Shown here piece after piece: positions 1-5,813 of a DNA stretch of 11,139 nt. Below the pieces are notes generated by a model. It had not been told where the DNA came from and ran no database searches. It saw only the letters and a program-made list of their open reading frames with translations. The DNA lies in the NCBI GenBank assembly GCA_005888515.1, contig VAZR01000074.1:1-11139 (forward strand), given 5' to 3'. The position numbers were made by a program, and so were the translations under genes. This DNA comes from Alphaproteobacteria bacterium. Lineage in GTDB: Bacteria > Pseudomonadota > Alphaproteobacteria > ATCC43930 > CGMCC-115725. How positions within the stretch are numbered: the first letter of the stretch is position 1; the number at the start of each line of letters is the position of its first letter.

Positions 1-1542
1 GGCGTTGAAATCGCGGTGAAACGCGGTTCGGTCGAAACCCAGGAGATCGCTGCAGATCTCCGGCGCCGCCGTGGCCAAATCCGGGCTGCACGGCGCAAGA
101 AAGGCAAAGTGGCCGGCCAGCGGCACAATATGCGTCGCCGGCAGCGACCTTAGGTTCGCCTTGATCATGTCCGTGCTCCAGCGGGCAACCGCGATCCGAT
201 CGTCTTCGGCCTGCCAAAGCTGCACCGGCACCGTCACCCCGGCGAGACCGGCGCGAGTGAAGGCGTGGCCCAGCGCGGGCGCCGCAATTGCCGCGGCCTT
301 GATGCGTCGATCATGAACCCAATTCGGGACTGCAGGCGGCTCGGCCGGCGCCCCGGTGCCGGCCTGAACGGCGCGCGCCCGGGCGCAACCCCAGTCTTCT
401 GCGTGCTCCTTGCAGAATGCAGCCGCAAGAGTGAAGTCCGGCTCGCCTCCGATCGCGACCAGCACGGCGGCCGCGCCCGCCGAATGACCTAAGGCGCCGA
501 TCCGCGGCGCGGCGATGTGGTCCCGGCCCGACCACACGGTCAGCAGGTAATCGATCGCGAGCTTCACATGCCGCGGCCGGTCCCTGAAATTCCGTTCGGT
601 GAAGCTGTAGCGACGGTCGCGCCAGTTGTCGCCGGTGTGCTCGATCGCGGCGGCGACAAATCCCGCCTCGGCAAGGGCGAGAGCCGTATCGTAGTGGATC
701 GCGGCGGTGCCGCCGGTGCCATGCGAGATGACGACAAGCGGCAGCGGCGAGCCTGAGACTGCGCCGTCAGTCGCCACGCTCTGCCGAAACGGGCCGAGCC
801 GGTGGACCGCCGCCGGCGCCTCGCTTGGATACCAGATGGCAAGCTGGAAGGGCTGATCTTCCGGGTCGGGAACCGTGACTTGCTGGAAACCGACCGCCCC
901 CGCGACGCCCGGCGTTCCGAAAAGGATCAGACCCCCGATGATGATTGGCAACGTCGATGATGGGTGGAGCGCAACACCGCTCGCTTCCGTCACGCGGGTC
1001 CTTTCCAGGTTGCGGCGGACAATCGCGCGGAAGACGGCGTATTGCAGCAGGAAGGCGACGATTTTCGCACCGACCGCCACAACCGAGATGAACCACGCCC
1101 AAATCGTCAAATCGCCATAGCCGGCGATCGCCAAATTGGCGAGGCCAAGCGCCGCCATCAACCCGGCCCAGGCATATCCCGCGGCGACCGCGACGCGCTC
1201 CGGCAGGTTCTGACGAGCGATCTCCGGCAGATAGCGGAGCATCCAGCCGCGCCGCAACATGACAGCAGCGATTGCGAAATGGACGATGCTCGGCTTCAGC
1301 ATCACGAAACGCGGGCTTTGGGTCAGGATCGTCGCGCCGCTGAGGACCACGACGAGACCGAGACTCATCCACTGCATCGGCTCGATCGGCCGGCCGGGAA
1401 ACCTCAGGACGCGCAACTGAACCAACCCGACTGCGATCGCAATCGCGGCCGCGACGGTTATGTTCCCCGAAAGCAGATAGGTCGCGAGAAATAGAAGCGC
1501 CGACAAGAAATCGCTGAGGAGCTGCCCCAGAGCCTGCTTCAT
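1..1542 (-). CDS. YciB/IspZ-type membrane protein fused in frame to a dienelactone-hydrolase-like enzyme (3' end off the window)
   Basis: One open frame of 514 codons starts at ATG 1542 behind GGAGGGAG and leaves the left edge without a stop. Residues 1-178 resemble the inner-membrane septation protein YciB/IspZ: about five hydrophobic helices, and conserved-looking stretches such as FVMLKPSIVHFAIAAVMLRR near 79-98 and GLANLAIAG near 133-141. YciB-type proteins are normally about 180 residues and end there. Here the frame continues through a hydrophobic stretch (197-214) into an alpha/beta hydrolase like COG4188 predicted dienelactone hydrolases: oxyanion loop HGTGG at 274-278, nucleophile Ser354 in GHSAG (352-356), acid Asp447 or Asp448 in QAEDD, and His478 in LAGHFAFLAPC. 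The C-terminal ICSDLLGFDR motif suggests only a short piece is missing. The start overlaps the regulator stop as ATGA. Both domain assignments are firm. Whether the cell makes one fused protein, or a second one from an internal GTG at 993, is open. Confidence 0.8.
   Translation of the reverse strand, partial: MKQALGQLLSDFLSALLFLATYLLSGNITVAAAIAIAVGLVQLRVLRFPGRPIEPMQWMSLGLVVVLSGATILTQSPRFVMLKPSIVHFAIAAVMLRRGWMLRYLPEIARQNLPERVAVAAGYAWAGLMAALGLANLAIAGYGDLTIWAWFISVVAVGAKIVAFLLQYAVFRAIVRRNLERTRVTEASGVALHPSSTLPIIIGGLILFGTPGVAGAVGFQQVTVPDPEDQPFQLAIWYPSEAPAAVHRLGPFRQSVATDGAVSGSPLPLVVISHGTGGTAAIHYDTALALAEAGFVAAAIEHTGDNWRDRRYSFTERNFRDRPRHVKLAIDYLLTVWSGRDHIAAPRIGALGHSAGAAAVLVAIGGEPDFTLAAAFCKEHAEDWGCARARAVQAGTGAPAEPPAVPNWVHDRRIKAAAIAAPALGHAFTRAGLAGVTVPVQLWQAEDDRIAVARWSTDMIKANLRSLPATHIVPLAGHFAFLAPCSPDLATAAPEICSDLLGFDRTAFHRDFNA
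991..1006 (-). promoter_or_regulatory. possible internal ribosome binding site and GTG start for the hydrolase half
   Basis: Inside the fused frame, GGAAAGG at 1006-1000 lies six bases before an in-frame GTG at 993-991. Starting here would give a hydrolase with a short N-terminal tail followed by a hydrophobic segment (residues 197-214 of the long frame) that could act as a signal or membrane anchor, as expected for an exported COG4188-type enzyme. This is the main alternative to a true fusion. The sequence alone does not decide between them. Confidence 0.35.
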
Positions 1543-1877
1543 TGCGGTTCTCCCTCCGGCCCCGATCGGCCGATATTGCCGGCCGGCGGCAACAAGCTTT
1601 CGAGGTGGGCGACATAGGCAAGCAGTGCCCGGCGGCCATGCTCGGTCAGCGAATAGAGCGTCTGTGGACGCCGTGCGACAAAGCGCTTCTTCACCGCGAT
1701 GTAGCCTGCGTCTTCGAGCTTGCGCAGATGGATGCTGGCATTGCCGTCGGTCGTCTTCGTGGCATCGCGCACCGCCGAAAAATCGGCTGATTTGGCGCCG
1801 GCGAGAAATGCGACGATAGCGAGCCGAACCCGGCTGTGCAGCAGCTCGTCGATCGCGGCGTGGTCGTAATCGGTCAT
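1539..1877 (-). CDS. small winged-helix transcriptional regulator (PF13601-like)
   Basis: This 112-residue protein is almost entirely one winged-helix DNA-binding domain. Residues 10-90 fit the ArsR/MarR-like PF13601 pattern: HSRVRLAIVAFL (helix 1), ADFSAVRDATKTTDGNASIHLRKLEDAGYI (helix-turn-helix, 31-60), a wing with KKRF and RRPQTLYSLTEHGRRAL, then a C-terminal helix ending in HLESLL that would serve dimerisation. No ligand or metal motif (such as a Cys pair) is visible. ATG 1877 overlaps the stop of the upstream membrane protein gene as ATGA, and its own stop overlaps the start of the next gene the same way, so the three genes are translationally coupled. It is the natural candidate to bind the inverted repeat at 2486-2528 and control its own operon; that is inference from layout. 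Confidence 0.88.
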   Translation of the reverse strand: MTDYDHAAIDELLHSRVRLAIVAFLAGAKSADFSAVRDATKTTDGNASIHLRKLEDAGYIAVKKRFVARRPQTLYSLTEHGRRALLAYVAHLESLLPPAGNIGRSGPEGEPQ

Positions 1878-2476
1878 CGCCGGATCCGGGCACCCCGCTG
1901 CAGCAGGATCAACCCGGGACCGGCGAGGAGCAGGAGCATCAAAGCGGCCGACAACGGCAGTCTCTCGACATGATGCCGGAGCGAGAAGATCGCGAGCTCG
2001 CCGAGCCACCAGGCAAGCGCGACCCAGCGTAGCCATGAGAGGTTGGTGAGGCGGGCGCTGGCGAAGAACGCGATCCCCATGACCCCGGCGACGACCGCGT
2101 CGAACCAGCCCTCGCGGATGGCGCCGGTCCATGCGGCGGCGAAGCCCATGATCGTCAGAAAGATGCCGCAGCCCAGCCACAGCATGCCGAGTGCTTGCGC
2201 CATTGGCCCGCGCGGCGGCGGTGAACCGCCAAACAGACGGGCGAACTGACGGCGCAACGAATAGAGCCAAGCCAGGCCGATGCAGACGGCCCAGACTCCG
2301 TTCGGCGGGACCGGCGACCAGCCGCGGATGAAGGCATAGGCGCCGATGTACCCGACGGCGATCGCGACGCCCCAGACCAGCATATCCGGGCTGCAGGCGG
2401 TGGCGTAGGCGCCGCCCTCTTCAATCGCGCGGCGGATAAAGGCGATGTCCTCGCGCGCCCGGTCCTCCTCGATCAC
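1874..2476 (-). CDS. six-helix membrane protein of unknown function
   Basis: This 200-residue protein has a short acidic/basic cytoplasmic N-terminus (EEDRAREDIAFIRRAIEEGG, 3-22) followed by about six hydrophobic segments near 32-50, 60-75, 93-115, 124-141, 147-165 and 173-193, and a basic tail (RGARIRR). I chose GTG 2476, preceded by GGAGAGAGG, over an ATG at 2539 because the longer reading would translate straight through the palindromic operator. I recognise no enzymatic motif. Small membrane proteins of this kind with the same N-terminal pattern often sit directly before a PF13601-type regulator, as here, so a paired sensor/regulator role is possible. That is inference from context, not from a motif. 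Confidence 0.75.
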   Translation of the reverse strand: MIEEDRAREDIAFIRRAIEEGGAYATACSPDMLVWGVAIAVGYIGAYAFIRGWSPVPPNGVWAVCIGLAWLYSLRRQFARLFGGSPPPRGPMAQALGMLWLGCGIFLTIMGFAAAWTGAIREGWFDAVVAGVMGIAFFASARLTNLSWLRWVALAWWLGELAIFSLRHHVERLPLSAALMLLLLAGPGLILLQRGARIRR

Positions 2477-2485
2477 GCCTCTCTC

Positions 2486-2528
2486 CGGTTCGCAGTGTAC
2501 TTTGTGTTTTAAAGTATACTGCGAACCG
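2486..2528 (-). promoter_or_regulatory. inverted-repeat operator overlapping a -10-like box
   Basis: Two 18-base arms (2486-2503 and 2511-2528) are reverse complements with one mismatch, separated by seven bases. On the minus strand the outer arm reads CGGTTCGCAGTATACTTT and contains TATACT (2518-2513), five of six matches to the sigma-70 -10 consensus; no convincing -35 was seen. The repeat ends ten bases before the GTG of the membrane protein gene, whose second operon member is a winged-helix regulator. A dimeric regulator bound here would block the promoter, so autoregulation is the simplest reading. The repeat could also form a strong hairpin in RNA, but no U-run follows, so it is not a terminator. 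Confidence 0.65.
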
Positions 2529-2565
2529 CATCGGCGCAAGCGGAGTTCGTCTTATGCGAGTGAGT

Positions 2566-2958
2566 CTACAGCACCGCGACGGCTTCGATCTCGATCAGGA
2601 ATTCGGGGGCGGCGAGCGCCGCGACCGCGACGAGGGTATGCGCCGGCATCTTCTTGCCGAAGAATTCCTCACGGATCGGGCCGTAATCGGCGCGGTGGCG
2701 GATGTCGGTCAGATAAGTATTGATTTTGACGATGTTGGCCATCGTGCCGCCGCCGGCCTCGACCTGCGCCTTCAGGCATTGCAAGGCGGCGCGCGCCTGC
2801 GCCTTGAAATCGCCGGCATGGGCGGGAGTGCCGTCCCGACCGTAGGCGACCTGGCCGGCGATGTAGAGGATCGTCTGCGCGCCCGAGACCTTGACCGCCT
2901 GCGAATACATCGGCGGGTCCCAGACATCGCGGGCAGCATAGGGTTCGATCGTGGGCAT
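2566..2958 (-). CDS. RidA/YjgF-family protein lacking the canonical active-site arginine
   Basis: At 130 residues this has the full length and fold pattern of the RidA (YjgF/YER057c/UK114) family: GQVA near 35-38, a central helix with FKAQARAALQCLKAQVEAGG (51-70), MANIVKINTYLTDI (73-86), and the C-terminal signature ending LIEIEAVAVL (121-130). True RidA hydrolyses reactive imines/enamines such as 2-aminoacrylate and uses an Arg in a P-A-R-(S/T) motif. Here the equivalent position reads MPAHT, with His107 in place of Arg, as in Rid subfamilies not expected to have imine deaminase activity. ATG 2958 follows GGGAGG, and that site is inside a perfect hairpin (2962-2990). It lies directly downstream of infC with no terminator between, so it is probably the last gene of the thrS-infC run. 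Confidence 0.88.
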   Translation of the reverse strand: MPTIEPYAARDVWDPPMYSQAVKVSGAQTILYIAGQVAYGRDGTPAHAGDFKAQARAALQCLKAQVEAGGGTMANIVKINTYLTDIRHRADYGPIREEFFGKKMPAHTLVAVAALAAPEFLIEIEAVAVL

Positions 2959-2961
2959 CGC

Positions 2962-2990
2962 GATACCTCCCGAGAAATGCGGGAGGTATC
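2962..2990 (-). promoter_or_regulatory. hairpin that sequesters the RidA-gene ribosome binding site
   Basis: On the minus strand, GATACCTCCCG (2990-2980), a seven-base loop, and CGGGAGGTATC (2972-2962) form a perfect 11-bp stem. It begins right after the infC stop codon (2993-2991). The 3' arm holds GGGAGG, the Shine-Dalgarno of the next gene, whose ATG is at 2958, and the 5' arm holds its exact complement. No U-run follows, so an intrinsic terminator is unlikely. Ribosomes finishing infC would reach the base of the stem and could open it, which would couple translation of the two genes. Confidence 0.65.
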
Positions 2991-3527
2991 CTACTTCGGC
3001 GACACCACCATCGTCATCTGGCGCCCTTCCATGCGCGGGAACTGCTCGACCTTGGCGATCTCGTCGAGATCTTCCTTGACGCGCATCAGCACATTCATGC
3101 CGAGCTCCTGGTGCGCCAACTCGCGCCCGCGGAACCGCATCGTCACTTTGACCTTGTCGCCTTCTTCGATGAACTTGTTCATGCTGCGCATCTTGACCTG
3201 ATAATCGTGGTCATCGATGCTCGGGCGCAGCTTGATTTCCTTGACTTCGATGATCTTCTGCTTCTTGCGAGCTTCGTTCTTCTTTTTCTGTTCTTCGTAT
3301 TTGAACTTGCCGTAATCGAGGATCTTGCAGACCGGCGGATCTGCGTTGGGCGCCACCTCGACCAGATCAAGGCCGGCCTCGACCGCCATCTCGATCGCTT
3401 CGTTGCGCCCGACAATTCCCACCATCTCGCCGTGCTCGTCGACCAGGCGCACACGCATCACGCTGATCTCGTCGTTGATGCGGGGCCCCTCGCGGGTGGG
3501 GGTGACGTTAAAGGGTGGTCTGGCTAT
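2991..3527 (-). CDS. infC: translation initiation factor IF-3
   Basis: IF-3 binds the 30S subunit, prevents premature 50S joining and checks the start codon and initiator tRNA. The protein (178 residues from the start chosen) shows the N-domain with INDEI and VRLVDEHGEMVGIV, then VAPNADPPVCKILDYGKFKYEEQKK (the start of the basic linker helix), and the C-domain with KEIKLRPSIDDHDYQVK, KVTMRFRGRE and a final MVVSP. The frame stays open upstream of the first ATG/GTG candidates. An ATA at 3527 lies seven bases after a good AAGGAG, giving the expected N-terminus ARPPFNVTPTREGPRINDEI. Starting at GTG 3461 would remove the conserved PRINDEI. Rare starts on infC are known from the AUU of E. coli, where IF-3 represses its own translation. 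It lies 53 bases after thrS with no terminator visible. Confidence 0.96.
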   Translation of the reverse strand: MARPPFNVTPTREGPRINDEISVMRVRLVDEHGEMVGIVGRNEAIEMAVEAGLDLVEVAPNADPPVCKILDYGKFKYEEQKKKNEARKKQKIIEVKEIKLRPSIDDHDYQVKMRSMNKFIEEGDKVKVTMRFRGRELAHQELGMNVLMRVKEDLDEIAKVEQFPRMEGRQMTMVVSPK

Positions 3528-3580
3528 GTAGCATCTCCTTGCAATAGTTAAGCAGGGCCGGACCCCGCTCGCCTCGAATG

Positions 3581-5554
3581 CTAGTGCGAGCCCGGTGGGA
3601 CTGCCTCTACTTTCAATCTAGCAATCGCTTCGCCGAGCGCAAGTGCTTCCTGCGCGGGACTGCCCAGCCGGCGCAGCGAAACTGAACGCTGTTCAGCCTC
3701 GCGCCTGCCGACGGCCAGGATCAGCGGCACCTTGGCCAGGCTGTGCTCGCGCACCTTGTAGCTGATCTTTTCGTTGCCGGTATCCGCGACTGCCCGGAGT
3801 CCGGCATTGATGAGTTCCCGCGCGACCTCCTCGGCATAGCCGGACGCTTCTTCGGTGATCGAGGCGACGACGGCCTGGACCGGCGCCAACCACAGCGGAA
3901 AATTCCCGGCATAATGCTCGATCAGAATGCCGGTAAAACGCTCGACCGAGCCGAGGATCGCGCGGTGCAGCATGACCGGCGTGTGGCGGCCGCCATCCTC
4001 GCCGACATAGGTCGCGCCGAGCCGCTCGGGCATGTTGAAATCGAGCTGCAAGGTGCCGCATTGCCAATCGCGGCCAAGCGCATCGCGCAACACGAATTCG
4101 AGCTTGGGACCATAGAAGGCGCCTTCGCCGGGGTTCAGCGTATAGGACAGCCCGGCGGCTTCGACCGCATCCCGCAGATCCTTCTCGGCGCGGTCCCAGA
4201 TAGCGTCGCTGCCGGCCCGCACCGGCGGGCGGTCGGCGAATTTGATCGCGACGTCATCAAAGCCGAAATCGCGATAGATCGATAGCAGCAGACCGCAGAA
4301 CGCAATCGCCTCGTCCTTTACCTGGGCCTCGGTGCAGAAGATGTGCGCGTCGTCCTGCGTGAAGCCGCGCACCCGCATGATGCCGTGCAGCGCGCCGGAG
4401 GGTTCGTTGCGATGACAGCTGCCGAATTCGGCGAGCCGCAACGGCAATTCACGATAGCTGCGCAGCCGGTTGCGGAAGATCAACACATGGCCAGGGCAGT
4501 TCATCGGCTTGACCGCGAGCACCCGCTGGTCGCGGCTTTCGGCGATGAACATGTTTTCGCGGAAGTTCTCCCAATGTCCGGAGGCTTCCCACAGGCTACG
4601 GTCGAGCAGCAGCGGTCCCTTCACCTCCTGGTAACCGGCCGCGTCGAGCCGGCGGCGCATGTAATCCTCGATGATGCGGAACAGCTTCCAGCCCTTGGGG
4701 TGCCAGAAGACGCTGCCGACCGCCTCTTCCTGCAGATGGAACAGGTCGAGCTCGCGTCCGAGGCGGCGATGGTCGCGGCGCTCGGCTTCCTCGAGCCGGA
4801 AAAGGTACTGGTCGAGGTCTTTCTGGCTCGGCCAGGCGGTGCCGTAGACGCGCTGCAGCTGGGCGTTGTTCGGATCGCCGCGCCAATAGGCGCCCGCGAC
4901 GTTCATCAGCTTGAACGCCTGTCCGAGCCGGCCAGTCGAGGGCAGATGCGGACCGACGCACAAATCAACAAAATTGCCCTGGCGATAGAGGCTGATCTCC
5001 TCCTCGCGCGGGATCTCGCCGATATATTCGGCCTTGTAGCGCTCGCCGAGCCCGTCGAAGAACGCGACGGCCTTGTCGCGATCCCAAACCTCGCGGGTGA
5101 TCGGCTCGTCGCGGCGCACGATGTCGCGCATACGCTCTTCGATACGCGCCAGATCGTCGGGGGTGAACGGCGTCGCGCGCGCAAAATCGTAGTAGAAGCC
5201 GGTCTCGGTCGCCGGGCCGAAGGTGACCTGAGTTTCGGGGTAGAGCTCCTTGACCGCCTCGGCCATCACGTGGGCAGCGTCGTGGCGCAGGATGTCTGTG
5301 CCCTCCGGCATCTCGCGGGTGATGATCGCGACCGCGGCATCGTGGTCGATCAGGGTCGCGAGATCACGCGGCCGCCCATCGATCTTGACCGCCACCGCCG
5401 CCTTCGCGAGACCCGGGCCGATCGCGGCCGCCAGCTCGGCGCCGGTTACCGCGGCGGGAAACTCGCGGCGGCTGCCATCCGGCAGGGTTATCGTAACGGG
5501 CGCTCCCGAGCGACCTGGCGGCGAATGCGCGATATCGTTTTGACTTTTACTCAT
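3581..5554 (-). CDS. thrS: threonine-tRNA ligase (ThrRS)
   Basis: This enzyme charges tRNA-Thr and edits mischarged Ser-tRNA-Thr. At 657 residues it has the full bacterial layout. An N-terminal TGS domain covers about 18-80. The editing domain has HDAAH at 91-95 and C199/H203 in CVGPH. The class II catalytic core has zinc ligands Cys353 (MNCPGH), His404 (DDAHIF) and His530 (VMLHRAILGS), motif 2 around RNEPSG (382-387) and motif 3 around 530-540. The anticodon-binding domain runs from about 553 to the end. All key residues are present, so it should be fully active. I chose ATG 5554 with AGGG and GGAG upstream; an in-frame ATG at 5575 would add seven residues behind a poor binding site. It is preceded by a threonine-codon leader peptide and terminator, and followed at 53 bases by infC. 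Confidence 0.98.
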   Translation of the reverse strand: MSKSQNDIAHSPPGRSGAPVTITLPDGSRREFPAAVTGAELAAAIGPGLAKAAVAVKIDGRPRDLATLIDHDAAVAIITREMPEGTDILRHDAAHVMAEAVKELYPETQVTFGPATETGFYYDFARATPFTPDDLARIEERMRDIVRRDEPITREVWDRDKAVAFFDGLGERYKAEYIGEIPREEEISLYRQGNFVDLCVGPHLPSTGRLGQAFKLMNVAGAYWRGDPNNAQLQRVYGTAWPSQKDLDQYLFRLEEAERRDHRRLGRELDLFHLQEEAVGSVFWHPKGWKLFRIIEDYMRRRLDAAGYQEVKGPLLLDRSLWEASGHWENFRENMFIAESRDQRVLAVKPMNCPGHVLIFRNRLRSYRELPLRLAEFGSCHRNEPSGALHGIMRVRGFTQDDAHIFCTEAQVKDEAIAFCGLLLSIYRDFGFDDVAIKFADRPPVRAGSDAIWDRAEKDLRDAVEAAGLSYTLNPGEGAFYGPKLEFVLRDALGRDWQCGTLQLDFNMPERLGATYVGEDGGRHTPVMLHRAILGSVERFTGILIEHYAGNFPLWLAPVQAVVASITEEASGYAEEVARELINAGLRAVADTGNEKISYKVREHSLAKVPLILAVGRREAEQRSVSLRRLGSPAQEALALGEAIARLKVEAVPPGSH

Positions 5555-5607
5555 CGTGCCCTGTGCTCCGTACATGGTGCCGTTCGGGCGAGGCGGAAAT
5601 GGTCATG

Positions 5608-5635
5608 AAAAAACCCCGTCCGTTGCCGGCGGGGT
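5608..5635 (-). terminator. intrinsic terminator / attenuator of thrS
   Basis: The RNA arm ACCCCG-CCG (5635-5627), a GCAA tetraloop (5626-5623) and CGG-A-CGGGGT (5622-5613) form a nine-pair stem with one bulged A. It is followed by an unbroken run of six U (5613-5608). It stands 28 bases after the leader-peptide stop codon and about 54 bases before the thrS ATG, so it must be read through for thrS to be made. It would also stop transcripts coming from the upstream glycosyltransferase gene. Confidence 0.88.
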
Positions 5636-5662
5636 CCGTCGAGTTCGAGCGATGCGTCTCAA

Positions 5663-5740
5663 TCAGCGCGCGCGACCTCCCGGCACCCCGGCTGCGGGGG
5701 TGGTGGTAGTCGTCGCGACGGTCAGACCGATGCCGCTCAT
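5663..5740 (-). CDS. thrS leader peptide with a threonine-codon run
   Basis: A 25-residue ORF starts at ATG 5740 and ends at TGA 5663. It begins MSGIGLTVA, then has five consecutive threonine codons (ACG ACT ACC ACC ACC, residues 10-14), with a further Thr at residue 7. It ends in PAAGVPGGRAR. Peptides this short and this rich in one amino acid, placed between a promoter and a terminator before the cognate biosynthesis or synthetase gene, are the hallmark of ribosome-mediated attenuation, as in the thr, his and pheST leaders of enterics. When Thr-tRNA is scarce a ribosome should stall on residues 10-14. No clear Shine-Dalgarno is visible; the predicted transcript start is close to the ATG, so translation may be leaderless or use a weak site. 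Confidence 0.85.
   Translation of the reverse strand: MSGIGLTVATTTTTPAAGVPGGRAR
5682..5703 (-). promoter_or_regulatory. attenuator RNA segments 1 and 2 (anti-antiterminator hairpin / antiterminator arm)
   Basis: On the minus strand, CACCCC (5702-5697, covering the last Thr codon and the following Pro codon) pairs over six bases with GGGGTG (5689-5684). The second arm, CGGGGT (5690-5685), is identical to the 3' arm of the terminator (5618-5613). It can therefore pair instead with the terminator's 5' arm ACCCCG (5635-5630), extended by CC (5683-5682) with GG (5637-5636). These are the mutually exclusive 1:2, 2:3 and 3:4 pairings of a classical attenuator: a ribosome held on the Thr codons covers segment 1, frees segment 2, and lets the 2:3 antiterminator form. 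Confidence 0.75.
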
Positions 5741-5747
5741 GGCCGGG

Positions 5748-5776
5748 AATATCGCGAGCCGGCCGCGCCCCGTCAA
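5748..5776 (-). promoter_or_regulatory. predicted sigma-70-type promoter of the thrS leader
   Basis: TTGACG (5776-5771, five of six matches to TTGACA) is separated by 17 bases from GATATT (5753-5748, four of six matches to TATAAT). The leader-peptide ATG follows seven bases later, so the start site must lie at or very near it. The promoter sits 37 bases after the stop of the upstream glycosyltransferase gene. Confidence 0.6.
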
Positions 5777-5813
5777 GACAGGCGCTCCGCGGGAACCGCA
5801 GCCGAGATTAACC

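Noticed and set aside
1..430. Apparent break of the hydrolase frame near 313
   Set aside because: A first reading suggested a frameshift before the C-terminal half. Rechecking the GCGCGCGCC stretch at 370-378 showed one continuous frame through PNWVHD to the window edge.
767..1639. 290-codon minus-strand ORF
   Set aside because: Arg/Gly/Pro-rich, low-complexity product in another frame of the YciB-hydrolase gene, which has clear family matches; a shadow of GC-rich coding DNA.
3508..3534. Eight-codon ORF starting at the ATG directly after AAGGAG, overlapping the infC ATA start out of frame
   Set aside because: The ATG touches the Shine-Dalgarno, leaving no usable spacing; the in-frame ATA has proper spacing and the conserved N-terminus.
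5547..5606. 19-residue ORF between the attenuator U-run and the thrS start, ending in a stop that overlaps the thrS ATG
   Set aside because: No ribosome binding site (preceded by the U-run) and no distinctive composition; probably chance.
4343..5608. 421-codon plus-strand ORF opposite thrS
   Set aside because: Long antisense frame expected from GC-rich codon structure; the thrS frame on the other strand has every ThrRS motif.
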